64,000 nt of DNA from Candidatus Brevundimonas colombiensis. GTDB lineage: Bacteria; Pseudomonadota; Alphaproteobacteria; Caulobacterales; Caulobacteraceae. Below are positions 44,924 through 53,472 of this stretch, in pieces. Where the stretch lies: NCBI GenBank assembly GCA_029202665.1, contig CP119326.1:3162001-3226000 (forward strand), in the 5' to 3' direction. How positions within the stretch are numbered: the first letter of the stretch is position 1; each line of letters opens with the position of its first letter. The notes beneath the pieces are model-generated. The model made no database searches. It worked only from the letters and a program-made list of their open reading frames with translations, and was not told the origin of the DNA. The translations under genes and the position numbers were made by a program.

Positions 44924-46318
44924 TCAGACGACCCGCGCATGCCGGTTGGCGACCGCAGCAACGGCGGCGGGATCGAAGGCGGCGCAGACGGCGCGGACGA
45001 AGGGTCTGCCCAGCGCGGTGACGCTTAACCGCTGCCCCTCGATATCGATCAGCCCGTCATCGGCGAACCGCTCCAGCAGGGTCCAGGCGTGAGCAACGCT
45101 GTCGACCGGATGATCGTGGCGCGCGGCGATTTCGGCGACATCGACAGCGAAGTCGCACATCAGCCGTTCGATGATCGCGCCCACGAAGACATCCTGCGCG
45201 CTCAGGGCCACGCCCCGCGCCGCCGGAAGATCGCCCGCAGACACGGCCGCTCGCCAGTCCCGCTCCAGAGACAGGTTCTGGACATAGCCGTCAGGCGTTC
45301 GGCTGATCGACGAGACGCCCAGGCCGATCAGAACCGTCGCCGGGTCGGTGGTGTAGCCCTGGAAGTTGCGTCGCAGTCGACCGGCGCGTTGCGCCGCTGC
45401 CAGCCCGTCGTGCGGCAGGGCGAAATGATCCAGGCCGATCGGCGCCCATCCCTTGCCGGTCAGATAGCGCGCCGCCGCCTGGCTCTGCAGGAAGCGCAGC
45501 GGCGCGTCGGGCAGTTCGGCGTCCTTGATCAGCTTCTGATGCGGCTTCATCCACGGCACATGGGCATAGCCGAACAGGGCGATCCGCTCGGGCCGCAGGG
45601 TCGTGACCAGCCCCAGGGTGGTGACGACATTCTCGGCCGTCTGGCGCGGCAGCCCATACATCAGGTCCAGGTTCAGCGAGACCAGACCCTGCGCCCGCAG
45701 CGCCTCGGCCGCCCAGCGGATGGTCTCGAACCGTTCGGGCCGGTTGACCGCCGCCTGCACGTCCGGCGACAGGTCCTGAACCCCCAGGCTGGCCCGGCTC
45801 AGGCCGATCCGCCCCGCCGCCTCGACCCATTCCGGCGTCAGCACCTCGGGGTCCAGTTCGGCGGCGATCTCGAAACAGTCGCCCAGGTCGAAACGAGAGG
45901 CCAGGCCGGCGAACAGTCGTTCCAGGTCGGCGGGCGCCAGCATATTGGGCGTGCCCCCGCCCAGATGGATCGAGCCGACCCGAACCGGCCGCCCGATCCG
46001 CTCCAGCACCAGATCGGCTTCGCGAAGCAGCAGATCGACGTAGCTGGCGATGACGCCTTCGCGGTTCACCGCCCGGGTGTTGCATCCGCAATACCAGCAC
46101 AGCCGCTTGCAGAAGGGGATATGCAGGTACAGCGACACCGCCTGATCCAGCGGCGCGCGGGCCAGCCAGTCGCCCCACTGCCCGGCCCCGACGGCGGGCG
46201 TGAACTGCGCCGCCGTCGGATAGGAGGTGTAGCGCGGCGCATTGGCGTCGTAGCGCGCGATCAGATCGGCGGACGACGCCGGCGCTGACGATGGCGCGAC
46301 CGGACTAGAGAGGGACAT
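44924..46318 (-). CDS. hemN: Oxygen-independent coproporphyrinogen III dehydrogenase
   Basis: Radical SAM enzyme for haem synthesis under low oxygen. The 464-residue protein has the signature HIPFCKRLCWYCGC (CX3CX2CXC), then GGGTPN and the HemN-specific R-Y-T-S-Y-P start region (APRYTSYPTAAQF). The C-terminal HemN domain includes VLIGLGVSSIS and DVFVGAIIERLMCDF. The ATG at 46318 is preferred because AAAGAGGG lies just ahead; another ATG at 46336 is possible. It overlaps the 3' end of cydX by 14 bases and is thus the last gene of cydABX-hemN. Confidence 0.95.
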   Translation of the reverse strand: MSLSSPVAPSSAPASSADLIARYDANAPRYTSYPTAAQFTPAVGAGQWGDWLARAPLDQAVSLYLHIPFCKRLCWYCGCNTRAVNREGVIASYVDLLLREADLVLERIGRPVRVGSIHLGGGTPNMLAPADLERLFAGLASRFDLGDCFEIAAELDPEVLTPEWVEAAGRIGLSRASLGVQDLSPDVQAAVNRPERFETIRWAAEALRAQGLVSLNLDLMYGLPRQTAENVVTTLGLVTTLRPERIALFGYAHVPWMKPHQKLIKDAELPDAPLRFLQSQAAARYLTGKGWAPIGLDHFALPHDGLAAAQRAGRLRRNFQGYTTDPATVLIGLGVSSISRTPDGYVQNLSLERDWRAAVSAGDLPAARGVALSAQDVFVGAIIERLMCDFAVDVAEIAARHDHPVDSVAHAWTLLERFADDGLIDIEGQRLSVTALGRPFVRAVCAAFDPAAVAAVANRHARVV

Positions 46319-46454
46319 CGCCCTCTTTCGATGCATCGGGCGTGGAAAGCCCGGCGTCGCCTTCGTCGAACAGATGAAACTCGTGCCACAGCCCGTTCAG
46401 CACGCCGAAACCGACGGCCAGGCCAAGCCCCAGAATCCAGGAGAAATACCACAT
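46305..46454 (-). CDS. cydX: Cytochrome bd oxidase small subunit CydX
   Basis: A 49-residue protein beginning MWYFSWILGLGLAVGFGVLN, the hallmark of CydX/YbgT, which stabilises the haem sites of cytochrome bd. One membrane helix is followed by a short acidic tail ending GDVPL. It begins 20 bases after the cydB stop in the same direction. The last 14 bases overlap the hemN start in another frame. It is easily missed because of its size. Confidence 0.92.
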   Translation of the reverse strand: MWYFSWILGLGLAVGFGVLNGLWHEFHLFDEGDAGLSTPDASKEGDVPL

Positions 46455-46473
46455 CGTCTTTGGCTCCTATGGC

Positions 46474-47622
46474 TCAGTACAGGTCAGGGTTGGTTTTGAG
46501 CGCAGCGGTCGATGTCCGACCCCACAACACCCGGTAGACCCAGGCGGTGTAGAGCAGCACGAACGGCAGGAAGACGCCCGTCACGATCAACATGATGAAC
46601 AGGGTCAGGTGGCTGGAGGACGAATTCCACACCGTCAGGCTGGACTGGGGATCCACCGAGCTGGGCAGGATGAAGGGGAACATCGACAGGCCGACAGTTG
46701 AGATGATGCCAACGGCCGACAGCGACGATCCACCGAACGCCAGCGCCGCCGAACGACGCCACATTCCAACCAGCGCCACCGCAGAACCCAGGAAGCCCAG
46801 AACCGGCGCGATCAGCATCCAGGGATAGCGGCCATAGTTGTCCAGCCAGGCGCCCGGCGCAGCCTCGACCGTCGTCCGCAGCGGGTTGGAGAAGCCATTG
46901 ACGTCCAGCGCGCCGGTGATCCGGTAGCCGAGACCGCCATAGGCGACATACAGGCCGCCAGCCGCGAACAGCACCAGGGCCGCGATACCCGCGATCGTGC
47001 CGAAGCGGCGAGCGCGATCCAGAACCGCTCCCTGTTCAGCCTTGACCGACAGCCAGGACGCCCCGTGCAGAACCAGCATGGCCACTGACAGCAGACCGGC
47101 GATCAGGCTGAACGGCGTGAACAGGCCCAGCAGATTGCCGTCATAGAAGGCGCGCAGATCGCTATCCAGATGGAAGGGCGCGCCAAGCAGGACATTGCCG
47201 ACCGCCACGCCGAAAACCAGAGCCGGCACGAAGCTGCCGATGAACAGACCCCAGTCCCACATGGACCGCCACTTAGCCGAAGGCCGTTTCGACCGATACT
47301 TGAACGAGACGGGCCGCAGGATCAGCGCGGACAGAACCAGGAACATGGCCAGATAGAAGCCGGAGAAACTGACGGCGTAGACGAAGGGCCAGGCGGCGAA
47401 GATCGCCGCCCCGCCTACGATGAACCACACCTGGTTGCCTTCCCAGGTGGCGCCGACGGTGTTGATCACCATGCGGCGCTCCTCGTCGGTCTTGGCGACG
47501 AAGGGCAGAAGGGCGCCGACGCCTAGGTCGAAACCATCGGTCAGGGCGAAGGCGATAAGAAGCACGCCCAGCAGCCCCCACCAGATCAGGCGTAGCGTGG
47601 CGAAGTCGAGGGGAAGATCCAT
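46474..47622 (-). CDS. cydB: Cytochrome bd ubiquinol oxidase subunit II
   Basis: Membrane subunit partnering CydA. The 382-residue protein starts with LRLIWWGLLGVLLIAFALTDGFDLGVG, typical of CydB, and has about nine membrane helices, including VGATWEGNQVWFIVGGAAIFAAWP. It follows cydA by 26 bases. Confidence 0.97.
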   Translation of the reverse strand: MDLPLDFATLRLIWWGLLGVLLIAFALTDGFDLGVGALLPFVAKTDEERRMVINTVGATWEGNQVWFIVGGAAIFAAWPFVYAVSFSGFYLAMFLVLSALILRPVSFKYRSKRPSAKWRSMWDWGLFIGSFVPALVFGVAVGNVLLGAPFHLDSDLRAFYDGNLLGLFTPFSLIAGLLSVAMLVLHGASWLSVKAEQGAVLDRARRFGTIAGIAALVLFAAGGLYVAYGGLGYRITGALDVNGFSNPLRTTVEAAPGAWLDNYGRYPWMLIAPVLGFLGSAVALVGMWRRSAALAFGGSSLSAVGIISTVGLSMFPFILPSSVDPQSSLTVWNSSSSHLTLFIMLIVTGVFLPFVLLYTAWVYRVLWGRTSTAALKTNPDLY

Positions 47623-47648
47623 TGTCGGATATCCTTAAAGGGTCTGGG

Positions 47649-49232
47649 TCAGGCCACGGCGGGCGCGGTGACGCGCTTGGCCGGCGCTTCGGGATTGGGT
47701 TCGCCGAACATCTCCTGTTCGTGGAACGGCCCCTTCTTGATGGCGAACAGCATCAGCCGCACCTCGACCACCGCAAGCGCGCCATACAGCAGGGTGAAGC
47801 CGACGATGGTGGCCCACAGTTGCGGCACGGTCAGGGACGAGGCGCCCAGGAAGGTGGGCAGCACCCCTTCCACCGCCCAGGGCTGGCGACCGAACTCGGC
47901 TAGTATCCAACCGAACTCGATGGCGATCCACGGCAGGGGGAGGGCCAAGACGGCCAGGCGCAGGAACCATTTGGTCTGGTGTTTACGCAGGGTGCACAGC
48001 ACGAAGGCCGTAGCGAACATGGCGATCAGGAACATCCCGACGCCGGCCATGATGCGGAAGCTCCAGAACAGGGCCGGCACGTTCGGCACGGTCTCCCAGG
48101 CCGTCTGTTTGATCAGTTCAGGCGTGGCCTGACGCGGATCGGCGACATGGCGTTTCAGCAGCAGGCCATATCCCAGATCGCGGCGATGGGTCTCAAACAC
48201 GCCGCGCGCGACGGGATCGGCCGGGTTGGCCTTGACCTTCTCCAGGGCGTCGTAGGCGATGACGCCGGATTCGATGCGGTCCTCAGCCGTGGCGACCAGT
48301 TCGAAGATGCCTTCGACCGGCTTGTCGATGGTGCGGGTGGCGATCAGCCCCATCACCCACGGCACATGGACACCGAAGTGAGTCTGGCGGTCCTTCATGG
48401 AGGGAATGCCGATCAGCGTCAGACCAGCCGGCGCGGGTTCGGTGTGCCACATGGCCTCCAGGGCGGCGAGCTTCATCTTCTGGTTATCGGTCAGGGCATA
48501 GCCGGACTGGTCGCCCAGCACGACAGCGGACAGCGACGCCGCCAGGCCGAAGGCCGAAGCCACCGTCATCGAACGCTTGGCGAAACCGACGTGCTTGCCC
48601 CGCAGCAGATAGAAGGCCGAAATGCCCAGCACGAAGACCGAGGCGCAGACGTAACCCGCGCTGACGGTGTGAACGAACTTGGCCTGGGCCACCGGGTTGA
48701 ACAGCACGGCCATGAAGTCCGTCACCTCCATCCGCATGGAGTCGGGATTGAAGGCGGCGCCGACCGGGTTCTGCATCCAGCCGTTGGCGATCAGGATCCA
48801 CAGGGCCGACAGATTGGTGCCCAGCGCGACCATGAAGGTTACGAACAGGTGGGTGTGTGGCTTCAGCTTATCCCAGCCGAAGAACATCAACCCGACAAAG
48901 GTCGCCTCCAGGAAGAAGGCCATCAGACCTTCGATGGCCAGCGGCGCGCCGAAGATGTCGCCGACATAATGGCTGTAGTAGCTCCAGTTCATGCCGAACT
49001 GGAATTCCATGGTCAGGCCGGTCGCGACGCCCAGGGCGAAGTTGATGCCGAACAGCACCCCCCAGAAGCGGGTGATGGTCCGCCAGATGGGCCGGCGGGT
49101 CATCACATAGATCGACTCCATGATGACCAGCATGAATGACAGCCCCAGGGTAAGGGGCACGAAAAGGAAGTGATAAAGGGCCGTCAGCGCAAACTGCAGC
49201 CGGGACAGGTCGACGACCGCGAGGTCGATCAT
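47649..49232 (-). CDS. cydA: Cytochrome bd ubiquinol oxidase subunit I
   Basis: Binds haems b558, b595 and d and reduces O2 with very high affinity. The 527-residue protein has the N-terminal SRLQFALTALYHFLFVPLTLGLSF block with the His ligand, the quinol loop near residues 245-330 (long form), and the GRQPWAVEG motif. The GGAG about 7-11 bases before the ATG serves translation. A perfect FNR box lies 72 bases upstream. First gene of cydA-cydB-cydX-hemN. Confidence 0.98.
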   Translation of the reverse strand: MIDLAVVDLSRLQFALTALYHFLFVPLTLGLSFMLVIMESIYVMTRRPIWRTITRFWGVLFGINFALGVATGLTMEFQFGMNWSYYSHYVGDIFGAPLAIEGLMAFFLEATFVGLMFFGWDKLKPHTHLFVTFMVALGTNLSALWILIANGWMQNPVGAAFNPDSMRMEVTDFMAVLFNPVAQAKFVHTVSAGYVCASVFVLGISAFYLLRGKHVGFAKRSMTVASAFGLAASLSAVVLGDQSGYALTDNQKMKLAALEAMWHTEPAPAGLTLIGIPSMKDRQTHFGVHVPWVMGLIATRTIDKPVEGIFELVATAEDRIESGVIAYDALEKVKANPADPVARGVFETHRRDLGYGLLLKRHVADPRQATPELIKQTAWETVPNVPALFWSFRIMAGVGMFLIAMFATAFVLCTLRKHQTKWFLRLAVLALPLPWIAIEFGWILAEFGRQPWAVEGVLPTFLGASSLTVPQLWATIVGFTLLYGALAVVEVRLMLFAIKKGPFHEQEMFGEPNPEAPAKRVTAPAVA

Positions 49233-49303
49233 GGCTTTGCTCCGTCACGCCAGTCCGGTCGCCGGCGTTTGGATGGCCCTAGAAGCACGCCCGGCTGGTC
49301 GCC

Positions 49304-49317
49304 TTGATCTCGATCAA
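49304..49317. promoter_or_regulatory. Perfect FNR/Anr-type box
   Basis: TTGATCTCGATCAA matches the consensus TTGAT-N4-ATCAA exactly. It lies between divergent cydA (72 bases away) and cydD (107 bases away) and can control both. The Fnr-type gene at 52665-53405 is the natural candidate to bind it. Confidence 0.88.
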
Positions 49318-49423
49318 AGCGGCCGCATACACGCCATCCTATTGGACGGTTCGTCCTTGGACATTCCGCCCAACGGCGTTTTGTCCAAAGGCGTCGCGCG
49401 CCCGGACGTGCTGGAGTTCGCCG

Positions 49424-51028
49424 ATGACCGCCCTATCGCCCGATGCCGTTGCGCCGGCCGCCTGGCTGAAGAGCGCCGGTCGGCCCTGGCGCAGGCTGGC
49501 GACGCTGGCCGGCCTGTTGACCGTAGCGGACGTCGGGCCCGCCATCGGCTTCGCCGCCGGTCTGGCGCTGGCCATTTCCAACTTCGACGCCGGTCTGGCC
49601 GCCGCCGCGCCCTGGCTGGCCCTGGCGGCGTTCAGCCTGGTCGTGCGCGCCCTGATCGGCCAGGTCGCCGTCGTCGTCGGCGCGCGGCTGGGCCGGGCGG
49701 TCAAGACCCAGGTGCGCGGCCAGCTGCTGGCCGATCTGTTCGGGCGGGGCGTGCGGTCCCACGACCGTCTGACCGCTCTGGTCGAGGGCGTGAGCGCCCT
49801 GGACGGCTATTTCGCCCGGTTTGCGCCTCTACGTCTGGCCGCCGGTCTGTCGCCCCTGCTGCTGATCGCGGCGGCGGCCGTCGCCAGCCCTGTCGCGGCG
49901 GGCGTGCTTCTGTTCACCCTGTTTCCCTTCATCGTCGGCATGGCCCTGGCCGGCACGGCGGCGGCGGGCGAAAGCCGGCGCCAATTCCAGGCGCTGGAGC
50001 GGCTGTCGGGCCTCTTCGTCGACCGCATCCGCACGCTTCCGGCGATCCTGGCTTTCGACGCCGTGGCGCCGACCACTGATCGGATCGCCAAGGCGGCCGA
50101 CGAGCTGGAACGCCGTACCGCGCGGGTGATGCGTATCGCCTTCCTATCATCAGGCGTCCTGGAGTTCTTTTCGGCCCTGTCGGTCGCCCTGATCGCGGTC
50201 TATTGCGGGTTCAACCTGCTGCGGCTGCTGCCCGTCCCCGTGCCGGAAACCCTGGACCTGCCGCGCGCCTTCTTTGTCCTGGCCCTGGCGCCCGAAGTCT
50301 ATCAGCCGCTGCGCCGCCTGGCCGCCGCCTATCACGACCGGCAAGCCGCCGAGGCCGCCGCGCCGTCGCTGGTCACGCCGCCGTCGATACGGCGTTCGCA
50401 CGCGGCGCTCGGCGACCTGGCACCCGCCATCCGTTTCCGGGACGTCGCCATCGCCTACGACGGCCGCGCGCCAGTCGTTCGCAACTTCGATCTCGATGTC
50501 GCGCCCGGACAGATCGTCGCCCTGATGGGCGCCAGCGGCGCGGGCAAGTCCAGCCTGCTGCACCTGCTGCTTGGCCTTGCGCCCCTGACCGACGGCGAGG
50601 TCGAGATCGGCGCGGCCCGGCTGAGCATCGACGGCGACGTCGCCGGGCGCATCGCCTGGGCCAGCCAGCAGCCCATCGTCGTGCCGGGCGATCTGGCCTG
50701 CAACATCGCCCTGGCCGATCCCGCCAGTTGCCCCGGCCGGGTGACGATGGCCGCGCGCACAGCGGGTCTGTCGGGCGACCTGAACCGCCGCATCGACGAG
50801 CGCGGCGGCGGTCTGTCGGGCGGCGAACGTCGTCGTCTGGGCTTGGCTCGCGCCCTTTTGAAACGGGCGCCCATCCTTCTGCTGGACGAACCCACGGCCA
50901 ATCTCGACCCCATCTCGGAGCAGGCCATGATCGCCGTCATCGCCAAGGCGGCGCGCGGGCGCACCACCCTGATCGCGACCCATTCGGCGGCCGTCGCGGC
51001 CCTGGCCGACCGCGTGGTGCGGCTGTGA
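49424..51028 (+). CDS. cydD: Cytochrome bd assembly ABC transporter CydD
   Basis: Half of the CydDC exporter needed for cytochrome bd assembly, linked to thiol and haem homeostasis. The 534-residue protein has an N-terminal six-helix membrane domain (about 30-310) and a C-terminal ATPase with Walker A GASGAGKSS, signature LSGGERRRLGLARAL and Walker B ILLLDEPTANLD. The ATG at 49424 (MTALSPDA) has GGAG 8 bases ahead; the longer frame crosses the FNR box and is rejected. Its stop overlaps the cydC start (GTGA). Confidence 0.95.
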   Translation: MTALSPDAVAPAAWLKSAGRPWRRLATLAGLLTVADVGPAIGFAAGLALAISNFDAGLAAAAPWLALAAFSLVVRALIGQVAVVVGARLGRAVKTQVRGQLLADLFGRGVRSHDRLTALVEGVSALDGYFARFAPLRLAAGLSPLLLIAAAAVASPVAAGVLLFTLFPFIVGMALAGTAAAGESRRQFQALERLSGLFVDRIRTLPAILAFDAVAPTTDRIAKAADELERRTARVMRIAFLSSGVLEFFSALSVALIAVYCGFNLLRLLPVPVPETLDLPRAFFVLALAPEVYQPLRRLAAAYHDRQAAEAAAPSLVTPPSIRRSHAALGDLAPAIRFRDVAIAYDGRAPVVRNFDLDVAPGQIVALMGASGAGKSSLLHLLLGLAPLTDGEVEIGAARLSIDGDVAGRIAWASQQPIVVPGDLACNIALADPASCPGRVTMAARTAGLSGDLNRRIDERGGGLSGGERRRLGLARALLKRAPILLLDEPTANLDPISEQAMIAVIAKAARGRTTLIATHSAAVAALADRVVRL

Positions 51029-52668
51029 ACCGGCGGATGCGGATCCGGGACCTGATCGCGGCCCAGACGCTGGAACAGCGCGCGCGGCTGCGGCTGGCCG
51101 CCGCCGCCGGGGCGGTGGTCACCGTTTCGGCCGTCTGCCTGTTGGGCCTGTCGGGCTGGTTCATCACTGGGGCCGCCTTCGCCGGGGCGGCGGGCGCGGC
51201 GGCGGCCCAGAGCTTCAACTACATGATGCCCAGCGCCATCATCCGTCTGTTGGCCATCCTGCGCACGGGCGGCCGGTACGTTGAGCGGGTGGCGGGGCAC
51301 GAGGCGGCGCTGAAGGCGCTGGCCAGGCTGCGTCCGCAACTGTTCCGCGCCATCGCCGATGGTCCGCCCGACGCGGCGCTGAGCCTGTCGTCCGGTGAAA
51401 TGTCGGCCCGCCTGGTGCAGGATGTGGACGCGGTCCAGACCCTGTTCGTGCGCCGCTCCGTCCCCATCAGCCTGGGCGCCGGGGCCGCCGCCGCCATCAT
51501 TCTGGCCAGTCTGGCGACGCCCTGGGCGGGTCTGGCCCTGTTGCTGGCCATGGCTGTCGCCTGCGTCGGCGGCGTCCTGATCGCGCGTCGTCTGGCCGAG
51601 CCGGCGGGACGCGCGGCCCAAGTCTCCGTGGGAGCGTTGAAGGATCGCCTGGCCGCGCTGGAGGCCGTCACGCCCGAACTGAAGGCCTACGGGCTGGAGG
51701 GCTGGGCTGCGGAACAGGCGGCGTGCGCAGCAGCCGATCACGACCAGGCCCAGATCGCCCTGACCCAGGCCGCCGGCTGGATGGCCGCCTGGCAAGCGAT
51801 TGCGGTCGCCCTCGCCGTCGTTCTGGTCGTGCCGGCCAGCGCCGGCGCCGCCCTGCCGCTGACGGCCCTGGCCGCGCTCGCCGCCATCATGGGGATCGAG
51901 GCCGCCGGCGGCCTGGTCGCCGCCCTGCATCAGAACGGCGCCGCCGCCCAGGCCCTGTCACGGCTGGATGCGGTGCTGCCCGTTGAAGCTCTGGCGCCGA
52001 CCCTCGCGCCGCAGGGCGACGCCATCGCCCTGATCGACGCGGGCGATCCCCTGTCGCCGCCTGCTCGCCTCGGCCTGACCGGCCCGTCCGGCGTCGGCAA
52101 GACCACCTTGGTCGAGCGACTGATCGGCCTGCGCCCTGCGTTGAACGGCGAGTTGCGGATCGGCGGCGTCGACATCGCCGACATCGCGCCCCGTGATCGC
52201 CGCGCCCTGTTCGCCTATGCCGCTCAGGACGTGCGGCTGCTGAACGGATCGGTTCGCGAGAATCTGGCTCTGGCAGGTTCCACCGACGACACCGCGATGT
52301 GGCGCGCCCTAGACGACGCCGGTCTGGGCCAGCGCATCCGCGCCGAAGCGCTGGGTCTGGACGCCCTCGTGGGATCGAACGGAGAGCAGTTGTCGGGCGG
52401 CGAACGCCGCCGGCTGAACCTGGCCCGCGCCTATCTGCGCGACGCGCCCTGGCTGGTGCTGGACGAGCCGACCGAGGGGCTGGACGCCGCGACCGAGGCC
52501 CGTGTCCTGACTGCGCTTGAGGCGCGGCTGGCCGAACGCGGTCAGGGTCTGATCCTGATCAGCCACCGCGCCCCGCCGATGGCCCTGTGCCCCCGCACGA
52601 TCCGCATCGAGGGTCTGGACGCCGACGGTCGGGTCCGCCTGGCGTCGGCCAAACGGAACGCCGCCTAG
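51025..52668 (+). CDS. cydC: Cytochrome bd assembly ABC transporter CydC
   Basis: Partner of CydD. The 547-residue protein has a membrane domain (LRLAAAAGAVVTVSAVCLLGLSGWF is typical of CydC helix 1) and an ATPase with Walker A GPSGVGKTT, signature LSGGERRRLNLARAY and Walker B WLVLDEPTEGLD. The GTG at 51025 overlaps the cydD stop as GTGA; ATG at 51037 is the alternative. Its stop shares CTAG with the convergent Fnr-type gene. Confidence 0.94.
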   Translation: MNRRMRIRDLIAAQTLEQRARLRLAAAAGAVVTVSAVCLLGLSGWFITGAAFAGAAGAAAAQSFNYMMPSAIIRLLAILRTGGRYVERVAGHEAALKALARLRPQLFRAIADGPPDAALSLSSGEMSARLVQDVDAVQTLFVRRSVPISLGAGAAAAIILASLATPWAGLALLLAMAVACVGGVLIARRLAEPAGRAAQVSVGALKDRLAALEAVTPELKAYGLEGWAAEQAACAAADHDQAQIALTQAAGWMAAWQAIAVALAVVLVVPASAGAALPLTALAALAAIMGIEAAGGLVAALHQNGAAAQALSRLDAVLPVEALAPTLAPQGDAIALIDAGDPLSPPARLGLTGPSGVGKTTLVERLIGLRPALNGELRIGGVDIADIAPRDRRALFAYAAQDVRLLNGSVRENLALAGSTDDTAMWRALDDAGLGQRIRAEALGLDALVGSNGEQLSGGERRRLNLARAYLRDAPWLVLDEPTEGLDAATEARVLTALEARLAERGQGLILISHRAPPMALCPRTIRIEGLDADGRVRLASAKRNAA

Positions 52669-53405
52669 GCCTCGCCGTCGGCCAGTTCCTGCAGACGATC
52701 CGGGCGTTCCACCTCGATCTCGTGCAGCGACAGGGCCTGAATGATCTGGGCGTTCTTCAGCTTGGTCAGCTCGCGGCTGACCGTCTCGATCGTCAGGCCC
52801 AGATAATCGGCCATTTCGGCCCGCGTCATGGGCAGGCGCACCCGGTTGTCGCGTGACGGCCGGATGGGATCGCGCCCCGGCAGCTCCAGCAGGAAGGAGG
52901 CCAGACGCTCCCGGGCCGTCTTGCGGCCCAGAAGCAGCATCTGCTTCTGGGCCGCCGCCAGTTCATGCATCGCCCGATCCAGCAGCGCCGCCTCCAGCGC
53001 CGGGCGTGACCGGACCGCCGCCTGATAGTCGGTCTTTCGGAACCGGCACGCGGTCGTCGGCTCGATCGCCTCGGCCGAAAAGCCGTATTCCTCGCCCGCC
53101 GCCAGACCGATGAAGTCGCCGGCGAACAGGAAGCCGATGATCTGGCGCCGCCCATCGGCCAACAGCTTATACAGGCGCACCGAACCGGAGGTGATGTTGA
53201 ACACACTGTTCGCCGGATCGCCCTCCCGCGCCAAAACCCCATCCGCCTGCACCGACAGCTGTTCGGCGATGGAGTCCAGAACGGCCATGTCCTCGGGTTT
53301 CAGGCTGGCGCAGACGCTGAAGGGGCGCGCGCCGCAGGTGTCGCACACCGCGCTCTGGCGTCGCTGCAGGCATTCGTTCGACAGGGATCGGACTTCCAAC
53401 ATCAT
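52665..53405 (-). CDS. Fnr-type oxygen-sensing transcriptional regulator
   Basis: A 246-residue Crp/Fnr protein. The N-terminal cysteines 21, 24 and 32 (CDTCGARPFSVC) plus Cys120 (TTACRF) match the four ligands of an oxygen-sensitive [4Fe-4S] cluster. A cyclic-nucleotide-like fold spans about residues 40-155. The helix-turn-helix has MADYLGLTIETVSRELTKLK, where the E-VSR recognition helix fits TTGAT half-sites. It resembles FnrL/FnrN/FixK-with-cluster types. Position next to cydDC and the FNR box supports control of the cyd genes. Confidence 0.93.
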   Translation of the reverse strand: MMLEVRSLSNECLQRRQSAVCDTCGARPFSVCASLKPEDMAVLDSIAEQLSVQADGVLAREGDPANSVFNITSGSVRLYKLLADGRRQIIGFLFAGDFIGLAAGEEYGFSAEAIEPTTACRFRKTDYQAAVRSRPALEAALLDRAMHELAAAQKQMLLLGRKTARERLASFLLELPGRDPIRPSRDNRVRLPMTRAEMADYLGLTIETVSRELTKLKNAQIIQALSLHEIEVERPDRLQELADGEA

Positions 53406-53472
53406 GCCTCGCGTTCCCTGAAAGCCTAAGGCGCGTGGCCCCTCGGTGCAATCCGCGCGCGAACGATCCCGT

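Noticed and set aside
49304..49423. Upstream start of cydD at 49304
   Set aside because: The TTG there is the first half of the FNR box; the ATG at 49424 has GGAG at proper spacing and a family-like N-terminus.
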